NCBI GenBank assembly: GCA_013698195.1
Contig: JACCVK010000200.1
Coordinates: 1-8,036 of the forward strand
Source of the DNA: Actinomycetota bacterium
GTDB taxonomy: Bacteria > Actinomycetota > Thermoleophilia > Gaiellales > Gaiellaceae
Direction of reading: 5' to 3'
Length of the DNA: 8,036 nt
The translations under genes and the position numbers were made by a program. The stretch's first letter is position 1; every line of letters starts with the position of its first letter. The notes beneath the pieces are model-generated. The model did no database searches. It saw nothing but the letters and a program-made list of their open reading frames with translations, and was not told the DNA's origin. This document shows, piece by piece, positions 1 to 6,402 of this stretch.

Positions 1-1
1 G

Positions 2-706
2 GTGCTGCCAACCTCGGTTGGCGGGGACGCATCGCGCATCTACGAGACCACCCGGCGCCACCCCGGGCAGATTTCGCCGATCACCGGGTCGGTGCTGGTC
101 GAACGCGCGCTAGGGGGCGCGGTGACGTTGTTGCTTGCCGGTATCGGCCTTCTGCTTGCGATCGGCCGCTATCCCATCGGAGCCTACGTCTGGATCGAGC
201 TGTTGTTCGTGTTCGGCACGATCGTGCTCGGGGTCGTCTTCTTCTCGCGCGCGGTGCGCATGCGACTCGTGTTCGCCGTGCCACTCGCGCGGAGGCTGCG
301 CGTCGAGCGACTCGCGCGCGCTGTCTACGAGGGCGTCCACGGCTATCGCAGTCACGTGGGCACCCTTGCCGTCGTCTCGACGACGACGTTGCTCGTGCAG
401 ATCTGCGCCATCCTTTCGATTTACGCTGCCGGGCGCGCCGTGGGGATCCAGATCTCGCTCCTGGCGTACTTCGTGCTCGGGCCATTGCTCTTCCTCGTGA
501 CGCTCCTGCCACTCACGATCAACGGCCTCGCCGTGCGCGAGGCGTTCTTTGTCCACTTCCTCGGCACGCTTAACGTCGCCCCCGATGCCGCTTTCGCCTG
601 CGGCTTCCTCTTCTTCCTCGTGACGCTCGTCCTGTCGCTCCCCGGCCTCGGCGTCATCCTCTGGATGGGCATACGGCGAGCTCCCGTTGCCGAGAACTCA
701 GCCTGA
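2..706 (+). CDS. Flippase-like / LPG synthase transmembrane-domain membrane protein, 5' partial
   Basis: This is the C-terminal 234 residues of an integral membrane protein. The frame is open to the left edge, so the GTG at base 2 is probably an internal valine codon and the true start lies outside. The visible part begins with LPTSVGGDASRIYE (residues 2-15), which matches the conserved 'P-x-x-x-GGD-x-x-R' loop of the lysylphosphatidylglycerol synthase TM / AglD-like family (UPF0104). VLVERALGG (31-39) and the later LPLTINGLAVREAFFVHFL segment (169-187) also fit that family. Hydrophobic segments lie near 38-55, 62-82, 122-144, 150-170 and 196-224. Full-length members have roughly 300-350 residues, so about 80-110 are missing. 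Relatives are linked to transfer or flipping of lipid-linked molecules, and the nearby glycan genes suggest such a role here, but substrate and direction are unknown. The gene ends in a hairpin and converges on the methyltransferase. Confidence 0.85.
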   Translation: MLPTSVGGDASRIYETTRRHPGQISPITGSVLVERALGGAVTLLLAGIGLLLAIGRYPIGAYVWIELLFVFGTIVLGVVFFSRAVRMRLVFAVPLARRLRVERLARAVYEGVHGYRSHVGTLAVVSTTTLLVQICAILSIYAAGRAVGIQISLLAYFVLGPLLFLVTLLPLTINGLAVREAFFVHFLGTLNVAPDAAFACGFLFFLVTLVLSLPGLGVILWMGIRRAPVAENSA

Positions 707-719
707 CGCCAGCGGCGTC
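705..719 (+). terminator. Short hairpin at the stop codon of the flippase-like gene
   Basis: GACGCC (705-710), loop AGC, and GGCGTC (714-719) form a perfect 6-bp GC-rich stem that begins inside the TGA stop codon. Only a weak GTT follows, with no U-tract. Its place at the end of a plus-strand gene facing a convergent gene suggests termination or 3'-end protection, but a stem this short in high-GC DNA could be chance. Confidence 0.35.
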
Positions 720-813
720 GTTACGGTGAGGCCGCCGGCGGGCGCGATCGCGGGTGGACAACGAGCAGCACCAGCTACGTCGGCAATTCGGCCGTGCAGC
801 CTCGGAGAACAGG

Positions 814-1509
814 CTACTGAGCGTCTGCAACCATCAGGTAGCGCCAGGCCACCGAACGCCCAAAAATGCGCAGCAGCGCGTCATCGAGCCGGAACAGGAC
901 GCGGCCGCCAAGGATCGGCCGACCGACATAGCCGCCGCTCAACGGGAACGCCAACGCATCGCTGTACCCGACGTGAACGATTTGCAGTCCCGCCCGCTCG
1001 AGGATCTCGCGTGCCATCTCGGGTGGACACGTCGGATCGACATGACCGATCAGGGTACGACCGATGCGGAGCGGTATCGAAGGATTCGGCTCAAAGACGA
1101 TCACCCGCCGGCGGGCGACGCGGGTTACCTCGGCCATCGCGACGTCGATGTCTCCCTCGGCTGCAAGATGATGAAGGCTCTCCTTCAGGATGACGGTGTC
1201 GAAGCGACCGTCAGCGAAGGGGAGTGTCCCCGCCGCGATCACGCGCAGATCAGCATCTGGGAACCGTTTACGTCCGGCTACCACCTGATCGTCGAGCAAG
1301 TCGACCCCCACCACGTCGAACCCCCTCCGCCGCAAATGGTCGACGAGCGACCCGAAGCCGCACCCGAGGTCGAGAGCCGAATCGCCGCGTACTTGAGCAG
1401 CGATTTGCTCGTTAGCCCTCCGGTCCACGAACCCGTACGGACCGTCTAGGCGATTGATGGTCTCGGCCCTGTAGTTCCGGTAATTCTCGTGGAGCGCGCC
1501 CGGCTGCAT
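814..1509 (-). CDS. Class I SAM-dependent methyltransferase (Methyltransf_11 type)
   Basis: This encodes a predicted soluble cytoplasmic methyltransferase of 231 residues. The Rossmann SAM-binding motif I is ALDLGCGFG (residues 45-53). An acidic residue ends strand beta-2 (VVGVD, 66-70). LPFADGRFDTVILKESLHHL (96-115) covers motifs II and III, and RVIVFEPNP (135-143) is the later strand. The shape fits the Methyltransf_11/UbiE-like superfamily; the acceptor cannot be read from sequence. Nearby glycan genes suggest a sugar or lipid carrier, which is inference. The start is ambiguous. The ATG at 1509 gives an N-terminus MQPGALHENYRNYR close to the folded domain and has TAGCTT six bases upstream, suggesting a leaderless message. 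An in-frame ATG at 1587 would add 26 residues with normal GC-rich third positions, but lacks a clear Shine-Dalgarno. The gene is divergent from the 906-residue membrane protein and converges on the flippase-like gene. Confidence 0.9.
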   Translation of the reverse strand: MQPGALHENYRNYRAETINRLDGPYGFVDRRANEQIAAQVRGDSALDLGCGFGSLVDHLRRRGFDVVGVDLLDDQVVAGRKRFPDADLRVIAAGTLPFADGRFDTVILKESLHHLAAEGDIDVAMAEVTRVARRRVIVFEPNPSIPLRIGRTLIGHVDPTCPPEMAREILERAGLQIVHVGYSDALAFPLSGGYVGRPILGGRVLFRLDDALLRIFGRSVAWRYLMVADAQ

Positions 1510-1515
1510 GACTGA

Positions 1516-1521
1516 CAAGCT
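1516..1521 (-). promoter_or_regulatory. Candidate -10 box (TAGCTT) for a leaderless methyltransferase mRNA
   Basis: Read on the minus strand, TAGCTT is followed by GTCAGT and then the ATG at 1509. This matches the actinobacterial TAnnnT -10 pattern and would place transcription initiation at or next to the start codon. No good -35 box is visible 16-18 bases upstream. If translation starts at 1587 this site would be inside the gene and meaningless. Confidence 0.35.
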
Positions 1522-1687
1522 ACCGATACAAGGGTGTCGCACAGGGACGGTGGTCAGGGGCTCGCTTGCGAGGCGCTTGGCGATCATCTCGTCCCAGAAT
1601 GCTGGTAGACCTTTGCGATGCCTCGCAGCGACAAACGGTGTGGAGGCTTAGCGATCGTTGCTTTTCCGGCGTGCGCCGTCTCCTATC

Positions 1688-1707
1688 CTCGCGTCACACG
1701 CGTCGAG
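1688..1707. repeat. Imperfect inverted repeat in the divergent intergenic region
   Basis: CTCGCG (1688-1693) and CGCG-T-CGAG (1699-1707) can pair around the TCACA loop with one bulged T at 1703. It sits in the divergent region between the methyltransferase and the 906-residue membrane protein, so it could be an operator. Short CG-rich repeats are common in such DNA and the assignment is weak. Elsewhere in 1588-1784 only a second small stem, CGGCG-TG-CGCCG at 1667-1678, and no small gene is seen. Confidence 0.2.
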
Positions 1708-1772
1708 AGGCAGAGGGACGGCCTTTTCGCGACATGACGTGACCGCCTCGCGTCCCTTGCTGTTTGAACGAC

Positions 1773-1778
1773 TAGATT
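1773..1778 (+). promoter_or_regulatory. Candidate -10 box (TAGATT) for a leaderless mRNA of the 906-residue gene
   Basis: TAGATT fits the actinobacterial TAnnnT -10 consensus and is followed by exactly six bases before the ATG at 1785. No Shine-Dalgarno sequence is present between the box and the start. Transcription would begin at about the A of the ATG, as in leaderless actinobacterial genes. No convincing -35 element is visible, which is common for such promoters. Confidence 0.4.
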
Positions 1779-1784
1779 CCGCCG

Positions 1785-4505
1785 ATGGTCGCCGTTCTAC
1801 TCACCGTTGCTTTGTTCGTGGTCTGGAGTGTTTTTGGCCTGGCGGCGCTGGTCGCGGTGCGAGCAGATGTCAGGGAGCTGCGGGTCGCTCTCACGGCGCC
1901 GATACTAGGGACTGCGCTGACAGTGATACCTCTTTTCATGCTCAGCAACGCGGGTGTATCTATGGATGCGGGCGCACCACCGGTTTGGGGCGTGTTGCTC
2001 CTCGCATCCCTTTGTGTTCTCGCATGGCGACGGCCACGACTTTCGCTCGCTGTTGCACCGGTGGTCGCCCTGTGTCTTCTCGATCTGGCGCTTCTCGGAC
2101 GCCCCATGCTCCAGTACGGCTTCGACTGGATCGCCAATGCAAACGGAGACATGGCGTATTACGTGCTCTCCGCCACGCACCTCCTGGGCCACGGGCTTCA
2201 GAGTCCCGTCAACCTCGCCGGCCTGGCTGACAACCAGGACTTTCCCTCGTCGGCACAGGGTCTCACCCTGGCTGGTCTCAGGGCCGGAACCCAGGTCACC
2301 CTCGCAGGCTTGGCGGCGACTACCGGGAAGCCGCCCTTGGCACTCTACATGCCGATGTCTCTGGCGATCGCGATGAGCGGGATCTGCGCAACGGCCGCGC
2401 TGGCGATGCAAGCTTCCCGCCGGTGGTGGTCCGCCTCCGTCGCGGCCGCATTGCTCGTTGCGTCGCCAATGGCGGGATACGGCGTCATGCAACAGCTGTT
2501 GCCACAGAACTGGGGCCTGGGTCTCGCGGCTGCGCTGTTCGCGTGGCTCATCCGTCCGGAGGTCCATCGGAACCCGGGACCACGCATTGCCGACCTCTGT
2601 GTGATCAGCGTTCTGTTCGTCGCGCTCTTCATCGTGGCCTACGAAGTTGCCCTCTCGGTCTTCGCCGCATACGGGCTCTACGTTGGCGTCCTACTCGCGC
2701 GGCGCCGTCTCTCCCTCCGTGCCGTGGCGCTTCTCTGGGCGGTTCCCGTTGTCGCAGTCGTTGTCGCGGTCAATACGTTCCTGCCTCTCGCGATTGACTA
2801 CATAGACCACTTCGTGCTGCGCTTCGGCACCTCCGAGGGATTCGAGGGTATTTCGCAGTTCGGTTATGCGGTCGTACCGACTGCGATCCCAGGAGCCATA
2901 GGTTTACAGTCGCTATTCGCCGGCCCGCAGGCACCAAATGCGAACTTTTTTTTCTTTCTCGCTGCTGGGCTCCTCGCTGGAGCGTTCATTGTCTGCGTGA
3001 CGACCGCCGCTAGAGGAGCGGCGCCAGGAATAGCTCTGGTTGGTTACCTTGCCGTCGGAATCATGCTTGCGAGAAACGGAAACGATTTCGGGCTCTTCAA
3101 GATCTACATGTATAGCCAGCCATTTCTCGCTGCAGCTGTTGCAGTCTGGTTGTCCTATCTAAGACGTAGAGCGACACTGGCGATTGTCTGTGCCTTGCTC
3201 GTCGTCGTGGTCGGTATGCAGGTTCGCACGTTGAACACGTACGTCAACGCTAGCCTCAATCCGATCGATCTTCCGAACGCCTCTGAGCGTGATCTACTTC
3301 CAAAATTTCGTCTCGCGCTCAGACGCGCGACGGCTCCCGTCGTAACGGTGACCGATAACTTTGCGCTCGGACTGCTTGAAGGTGCCAGCGCAGAGGATAA
3401 GCGCGTGTTCTTTATCAGCCGAAATCTCTTCGCCCTTCCCTGGAGAGAGCGCACGATCGATGTGCAAGGTTTCCGTGGCACAAGGAAACTCGTATTTGGC
3501 CAGAATACAGATGCGTCTCGACTGCTCTTGCGCCGCTCGTGTGTGATCGTACTCCCGACCGGGTCGCAGGTTGCTCTGAACCGCCGCTTGTTGCCCGAAG
3601 GCTCGCAGAACCTCGTCGTGCGCCCGTGCGGCCGGATTAATAATGCTCTGGCGTTCGTCGTCTCGTCGCTGGGCCAGCCCGCGACCCTCCCGGAGGGTCG
3701 CCGGAAGGTGAGCTTCTGGCAGCTCGAACGCGACCCCTGGCATGTCGGGCGGACGTTTTCGGGCTTTGGGCGATACGCGCTCCTTCAGATCATCAACCCC
3801 AGTCGAAGCGTTCGGTTGGCGCTCGATTTCACTGCGACACCCGTTGTGAACGAGCGTGTGCTCCCACCTGTCGCCGTGGTTGGCTCCGAGCGGGCGCGGC
3901 TCCCCCTCATGGGCAGCGGCTCCGCGCGTGTGTTTTCGCCTCCGCTTCGACCCAAGGTCATTGGCGGAGAGTCGTACGTCGTGCTCGATATGGGACGACG
4001 CGGACAGCTGCCGCGCGTGCGCCGTCCCGGTGCCACGGGCCTCTGGGGCAAGTCGGTGGTCCTTGACCCAAGGTTATTAACGTCGTATGTTCGCGACGTT
4101 TCACTCGTTGACGCCCGTGAGTACAGCGACCTTCGTCCGCCCACGAGAATTCAGAGTTTTCCCGAGGATCTGACCGACACCAGTCTGGAGTACTCAGGCA
4201 TCTACGAGGATGGTTGGGTCGATCGGCAGTCCTACGCGCACCTTGCGTGCGGGCCGGTTGGCCGTTTGGCGATCCGCGCCCTAGTCCCTGCTGGGCTGGA
4301 GGCTCAGCGGCTGAGGGTGCTTGTGAACGGTCATCTGGTCGCATCTCGCGGTGTGATGCCAGGCTCCCTGTCCTTAAACCTGCCTCTCCCTGCGTGCTCC
4401 GGTCGGCGAAAGGTGGAGCTTCGCTGGGCAAGGGCGGCGCCGGTTGCGCCAACCGACTTGCGCCGGGCAGCTGCGCTGCTTCAATCAATCGCGGTCGAGC
4501 CGTGA
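1785..4505 (+). CDS. Large multi-pass membrane protein, putative GT-C type glycosyltransferase with soluble C-terminal region
   Basis: This is a 906-residue protein in two halves. Residues 1-480 contain about 12-13 hydrophobic segments, for example near 1-24, 34-54, 66-82, 86-104, 213-231, 270-300, 310-332, 386-406, 412-428 and 463-480. The loop after the fourth segment carries acidic and polar residues (DWIANANGD, 114-122), the kind of position where GT-C glycosyltransferases place a catalytic acidic motif. Residues 481-906 are mostly non-membrane and may be extracytoplasmic. The last ~105 residues (SGIYEDGW at 804-811, RVLVNGHLVASR at 844-855, and LLQSI at 898-902) look like a compact beta-sandwich module that I associate with envelope glycosyltransferases. 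I cannot name a gene or substrate. Polymerase or O-antigen-ligase-like roles remain possible. The start has no Shine-Dalgarno but a -10-like box six bases upstream. Codon choice in the middle is somewhat richer in A/T than in neighbours, including eight consecutive T at 2946-2953. The gene stands alone, between divergent and convergent neighbours. Confidence 0.85.
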   Translation: MVAVLLTVALFVVWSVFGLAALVAVRADVRELRVALTAPILGTALTVIPLFMLSNAGVSMDAGAPPVWGVLLLASLCVLAWRRPRLSLAVAPVVALCLLDLALLGRPMLQYGFDWIANANGDMAYYVLSATHLLGHGLQSPVNLAGLADNQDFPSSAQGLTLAGLRAGTQVTLAGLAATTGKPPLALYMPMSLAIAMSGICATAALAMQASRRWWSASVAAALLVASPMAGYGVMQQLLPQNWGLGLAAALFAWLIRPEVHRNPGPRIADLCVISVLFVALFIVAYEVALSVFAAYGLYVGVLLARRRLSLRAVALLWAVPVVAVVVAVNTFLPLAIDYIDHFVLRFGTSEGFEGISQFGYAVVPTAIPGAIGLQSLFAGPQAPNANFFFFLAAGLLAGAFIVCVTTAARGAAPGIALVGYLAVGIMLARNGNDFGLFKIYMYSQPFLAAAVAVWLSYLRRRATLAIVCALLVVVVGMQVRTLNTYVNASLNPIDLPNASERDLLPKFRLALRRATAPVVTVTDNFALGLLEGASAEDKRVFFISRNLFALPWRERTIDVQGFRGTRKLVFGQNTDASRLLLRRSCVIVLPTGSQVALNRRLLPEGSQNLVVRPCGRINNALAFVVSSLGQPATLPEGRRKVSFWQLERDPWHVGRTFSGFGRYALLQIINPSRSVRLALDFTATPVVNERVLPPVAVVGSERARLPLMGSGSARVFSPPLRPKVIGGESYVVLDMGRRGQLPRVRRPGATGLWGKSVVLDPRLLTSYVRDVSLVDAREYSDLRPPTRIQSFPEDLTDTSLEYSGIYEDGWVDRQSYAHLACGPVGRLAIRALVPAGLEAQRLRVLVNGHLVASRGVMPGSLSLNLPLPACSGRRKVELRWARAAPVAPTDLRRAAALLQSIAVEP

Positions 4506-4525
4506 CTGCCACCTCGCCCACATTT

Positions 4526-4547
4526 CGTGACGAACGAGTTCGTCGCG
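4526..4547. terminator. Strong hairpin between convergent genes, probable bidirectional terminator
   Basis: CGTGACGAA (4526-4534) pairs with TTCGTCGCG (4539-4547) around the CGAG loop. This gives nine pairs including one T-G wobble, with a possible tenth inside the loop. It lies 20 bases after the stop of the 906-residue gene, and 95 bases past the stop of the ABC ATPase gene, so it could serve both. There is no U-tract on either side, which weakens a classical intrinsic-terminator reading. The rest of the 4506-4641 gap shows no gene. Confidence 0.5.
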
Positions 4548-4641
4548 GCTCGCTGGTACCGTCAGCCGTCTCGGAACGGCCGGGGCAAACTCGGTTACGC
4601 GGACCGGGACTTGCCGCTTGGCGCACGCGCAACCAGCGAAG

Positions 4642-5379
4642 TCAGCCGACGAGTACGCGTTCGCGGTAGAGATCGGCTACCTCATGAGGTGAGCCGAGGG
4701 CTTGCACCATGCCGCTCTGCAGTAGCAGGCAACGGTCGCAGAACCGCTCCATGAGGTCGAGCGCATGACTCACGAAGACGACGGTCTTCCCTTCCTCCTT
4801 GAAACTGTCGAACGTCGCGAAGCACTTCTCCTGGAACGCCTCGTCCCCGACGGCCAGCACCTCGTCGAGGAGGAGAACGTCGAAGGGGATCTGAATCGCG
4901 ATCGAGTAGGCAAGCCGAACGAGCATTCCCGATGAGTAGTTCTTCAGCTTCTGGTCGACGAAGCGCTCGAGCTCGGAGAACCCGAGGATGTCGTCGAACT
5001 TCGCCTCCAGCTCGCGTTTGGTCAGGCCGGCGAGGGTGCCGTTCATGCGGATGTTGTCGCGGGCGCTGAGCTCGGGGTTGAAACCGACTCCGAGCTCGAT
5101 GAACGGCGAGAGGAGCCCGCGAACGCGAACGCGCCCGGAATCGGGAACGTAGATGCCTGCAAGGATCCTGAGAAGGGTGCTCTTGCCGCTCCCGTTCGGC
5201 CCGATCACACCGAAGAACTCACCGCTTTCGACCGAAAACGTGACGGCCTTGAGCGCTTCGTTCCGCTCGTAGCTTGGACGACGGAACGGGTGCAGGAAGT
5301 ACTCCTTGAAGAACGTCCGCTGCTCATGGGGGATCCGGAACGTCTTGGAGACCTCGGACACTTCGATTGCCGCTGCCAT
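4642..5379 (-). CDS. ABC transporter ATP-binding protein, polysaccharide export (Wzt/TagH-like)
   Basis: This is a 245-residue cytoplasmic ATPase that would power export of a lipid-linked polysaccharide with the permease encoded just upstream. It shows Walker A GPNGSGKST (60-68), the signature YSSGM (148-152), Walker B VLLLDE (168-173) followed by AVGD (176-179), and the switch histidine in VSHAL (203-207). ELGVGFNPELSARDNI (95-110) is the Q-loop neighbourhood typical of the Wzt/TagH branch. An N-terminal extension FFKEYFLHPFRR (23-34) before strand beta-2 is also usual in this branch. It ends right after the nucleotide-binding domain, so it lacks the C-terminal carbohydrate-binding domain of O9a-type Wzt; recognition of a chain-end cap by this subunit is therefore unlikely. 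The ATG at 5379 overlaps the permease stop by one base (TGATG) and has a GAGAGG ribosome site five bases upstream, favouring it over the in-frame TTG at 5382. Confidence 0.95.
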   Translation of the reverse strand: MAAAIEVSEVSKTFRIPHEQRTFFKEYFLHPFRRPSYERNEALKAVTFSVESGEFFGVIGPNGSGKSTLLRILAGIYVPDSGRVRVRGLLSPFIELGVGFNPELSARDNIRMNGTLAGLTKRELEAKFDDILGFSELERFVDQKLKNYSSGMLVRLAYSIAIQIPFDVLLLDEVLAVGDEAFQEKCFATFDSFKEEGKTVVFVSHALDLMERFCDRCLLLQSGMVQALGSPHEVADLYRERVLVG

Positions 5380-6218
5380 CAAAGCCTCTCGGCGAAGTAG
5401 CGGCCCTCGCGTCTGAAGAAGACGAGAGCCGCCACGAAAACGAGCACGACGATGGAGATGGGGATGAGCCGTCCGCCCGCGCCCGCGAAGACGTCCCCCG
5501 CCGTCAGGTCATTCGGACCGCTCGCTCCCCCGAGCACGACGTGGCGGATGTCTTGCATGACCTGGACGAAGGGATTGAGAAACGCGACCTTCTGCGCCCA
5601 GTCGGGAAGGATGCCGATGGGGTAGAAGATCGCGCTAGCAAAGAACAGGAGTTGCGCTGCGAGCTCCCAAACTTGGCCGACGTCACGGAACCGGACGTAC
5701 AGCGCGCTGAGCAGCAAGCCGAGGCCGACCGTAAAGAGATACAGCTCGGCGAGGAGCGGGACGACGAGCAACCACTCGATGCGTGGCTCGACCCTCTGTA
5801 TCGCTGCGAAGACGGCGAACGCTGACACGTTCACGCAGAAGGTGATCCCGATCGCGACGGAGGCCGACAGCGGGATCATGATCGGCGGAAACGCCAACCG
5901 TCGTAGAGTCGCGCCTCCGTCGACGATGGACGGAAGCATGGCCGACACGGCGTCGATGAAGAACAGGAAAAGCAGGATCCCGATCAGGAGGAAGACTGTG
6001 AAGTCATCCGTCTGATTCGCGGTCAGCAAGAGGTGCGCGAAGACGAGCCAGAGCACCGCGAAGTAGGCAAGTGGCTTCACGAGCGACCAGACGTACCCGA
6101 GCGCCGCATCGGTGTACTTCGCCTTGAAGTCGATGGCTCCGACGACTCGTAGCACGCGGAGGTAGTAGGCGATGCCGGTCATCGGCTTCGACCTCATGGG
6201 ATACGACGTGTCGCTCAC
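5379..6218 (-). CDS. ABC-2 type permease, polysaccharide export (Wzm/TagG-like)
   Basis: This is a 279-residue integral membrane protein and the channel-forming partner of the downstream ATPase. The amphipathic N-terminal part reads LRVLRVVGAIDFKAKYTDAA (20-39), then the conserved LGYVWSLVKPL (40-50). Six hydrophobic segments lie near 50-67, 73-92, 114-140, 148-172, 184-203 and 251-268. RFRDVGQVWELAAQLLFF (176-193) and the SAIFYP and FLNPF motifs (195-200, 213-217) are hallmarks of Wzm/TagG ABC-2 permeases. Length is usual for the family. It is the first gene of a two-gene operon. The GTG at 6218 is used here; ATG codons at 6197 and 6182 are alternatives, the last having AGG nine bases upstream. 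A TAGCCT box nine bases before the GTG suggests a very short leader. The substrate is probably a cell-surface glycan, judged from the neighbouring glycosyltransferase and methyltransferases. Confidence 0.95.
   Translation of the reverse strand: MSDTSYPMRSKPMTGIAYYLRVLRVVGAIDFKAKYTDAALGYVWSLVKPLAYFAVLWLVFAHLLLTANQTDDFTVFLLIGILLFLFFIDAVSAMLPSIVDGGATLRRLAFPPIMIPLSASVAIGITFCVNVSAFAVFAAIQRVEPRIEWLLVVPLLAELYLFTVGLGLLLSALYVRFRDVGQVWELAAQLLFFASAIFYPIGILPDWAQKVAFLNPFVQVMQDIRHVVLGGASGPNDLTAGDVFAGAGGRLIPISIVVLVFVAALVFFRREGRYFAERL
5385..5390 (-). promoter_or_regulatory. Ribosome binding site (GAGAGG) of the ABC ATPase gene
   Basis: On the minus strand GAGAGG is followed by CTTTG and the ATG at 5379. It lies inside the last codons of the permease gene and supports the ATG rather than the TTG one codon earlier as the start. 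Confidence 0.6.
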
Positions 6219-6227
6219 GAAGCAGTC

Positions 6228-6233
6228 AGGCTA
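6228..6233 (-). promoter_or_regulatory. Candidate -10 box (TAGCCT) of the ABC exporter operon
   Basis: The minus-strand TAGCCT matches TAnnnT and lies nine bases before the GTG at 6218, so the transcript would begin within a few bases of the start codon. No clear -35 is seen. A small inverted repeat, GAGCG-N5-CGCTC at 6237-6251, lies just upstream of the box and could be an operator. Confidence 0.3.
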
Positions 6234-6333
6234 ACCGAGCGGTAGGCGCTCCTCGTCGCGTTACGGGCCAGGCACCTCGGCGCGGGAAAAAGGGTTGGAG
6301 GGTCGAGCGCGGGGAGTCGATCGGTTTGCTGGA

Positions 6334-6361
6334 CTGACGATCGTCCGGGGTTGGCTAGGCT
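6334..6361 (+). promoter_or_regulatory. Candidate vegetative promoter for the methyltransferase-glycosyltransferase operon
   Basis: CTGACG (6334-6339) resembles the -35 box TTGACA, and TAGGCT (6356-6361) fits the actinobacterial -10 pattern, with a 16-base spacer. Transcription would begin near 6368, giving a leader of about 35 bases that contains the CGGAAG ribosome site of the gene at 6403. Confidence 0.45.
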
Positions 6362-6402
6362 CGCCTCGTTCGCCATACCCCTCGAACAGACTCGGAAGCG
6401 CA

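Noticed and set aside
90..115. Unusual Q-loop in the ABC ATPase as a sign of an inactive enzyme (region refers to residues 90-115 of that protein, gene at 4642-5379)
   Set aside because: The loop with ELGVGFNPEL is normal for Wzt/TagH-type ATPases and all other catalytic motifs are intact.
687..1449. Long plus-strand reading frames (687-1193 and 754-1449) opposite the first methyltransferase
   Set aside because: Their translations are rich in Arg, Pro, His and Asp with no domain pattern, while the minus-strand frame has a complete SAM-binding fold. They are shadows of GC-rich codon use.
2941..2960. Possible frameshift at the eight-T run
   Set aside because: The frame continues through hydrophobic membrane segments on both sides with no break, so the run encodes phenylalanines in an intact gene.
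3958..4632. Minus-strand 224-residue frame across the end of the 906-residue gene
   Set aside because: It is low-complexity Arg/Pro/Ala sequence with no motif, antisense to a clear protein whose C-terminal module is coherent.
6295..6402. N-terminal extension of the second methyltransferase from a TTG codon
   Set aside because: It overlaps a plausible promoter, the extra residues do not look like the family, and a good ribosome site precedes the ATG at 6403.
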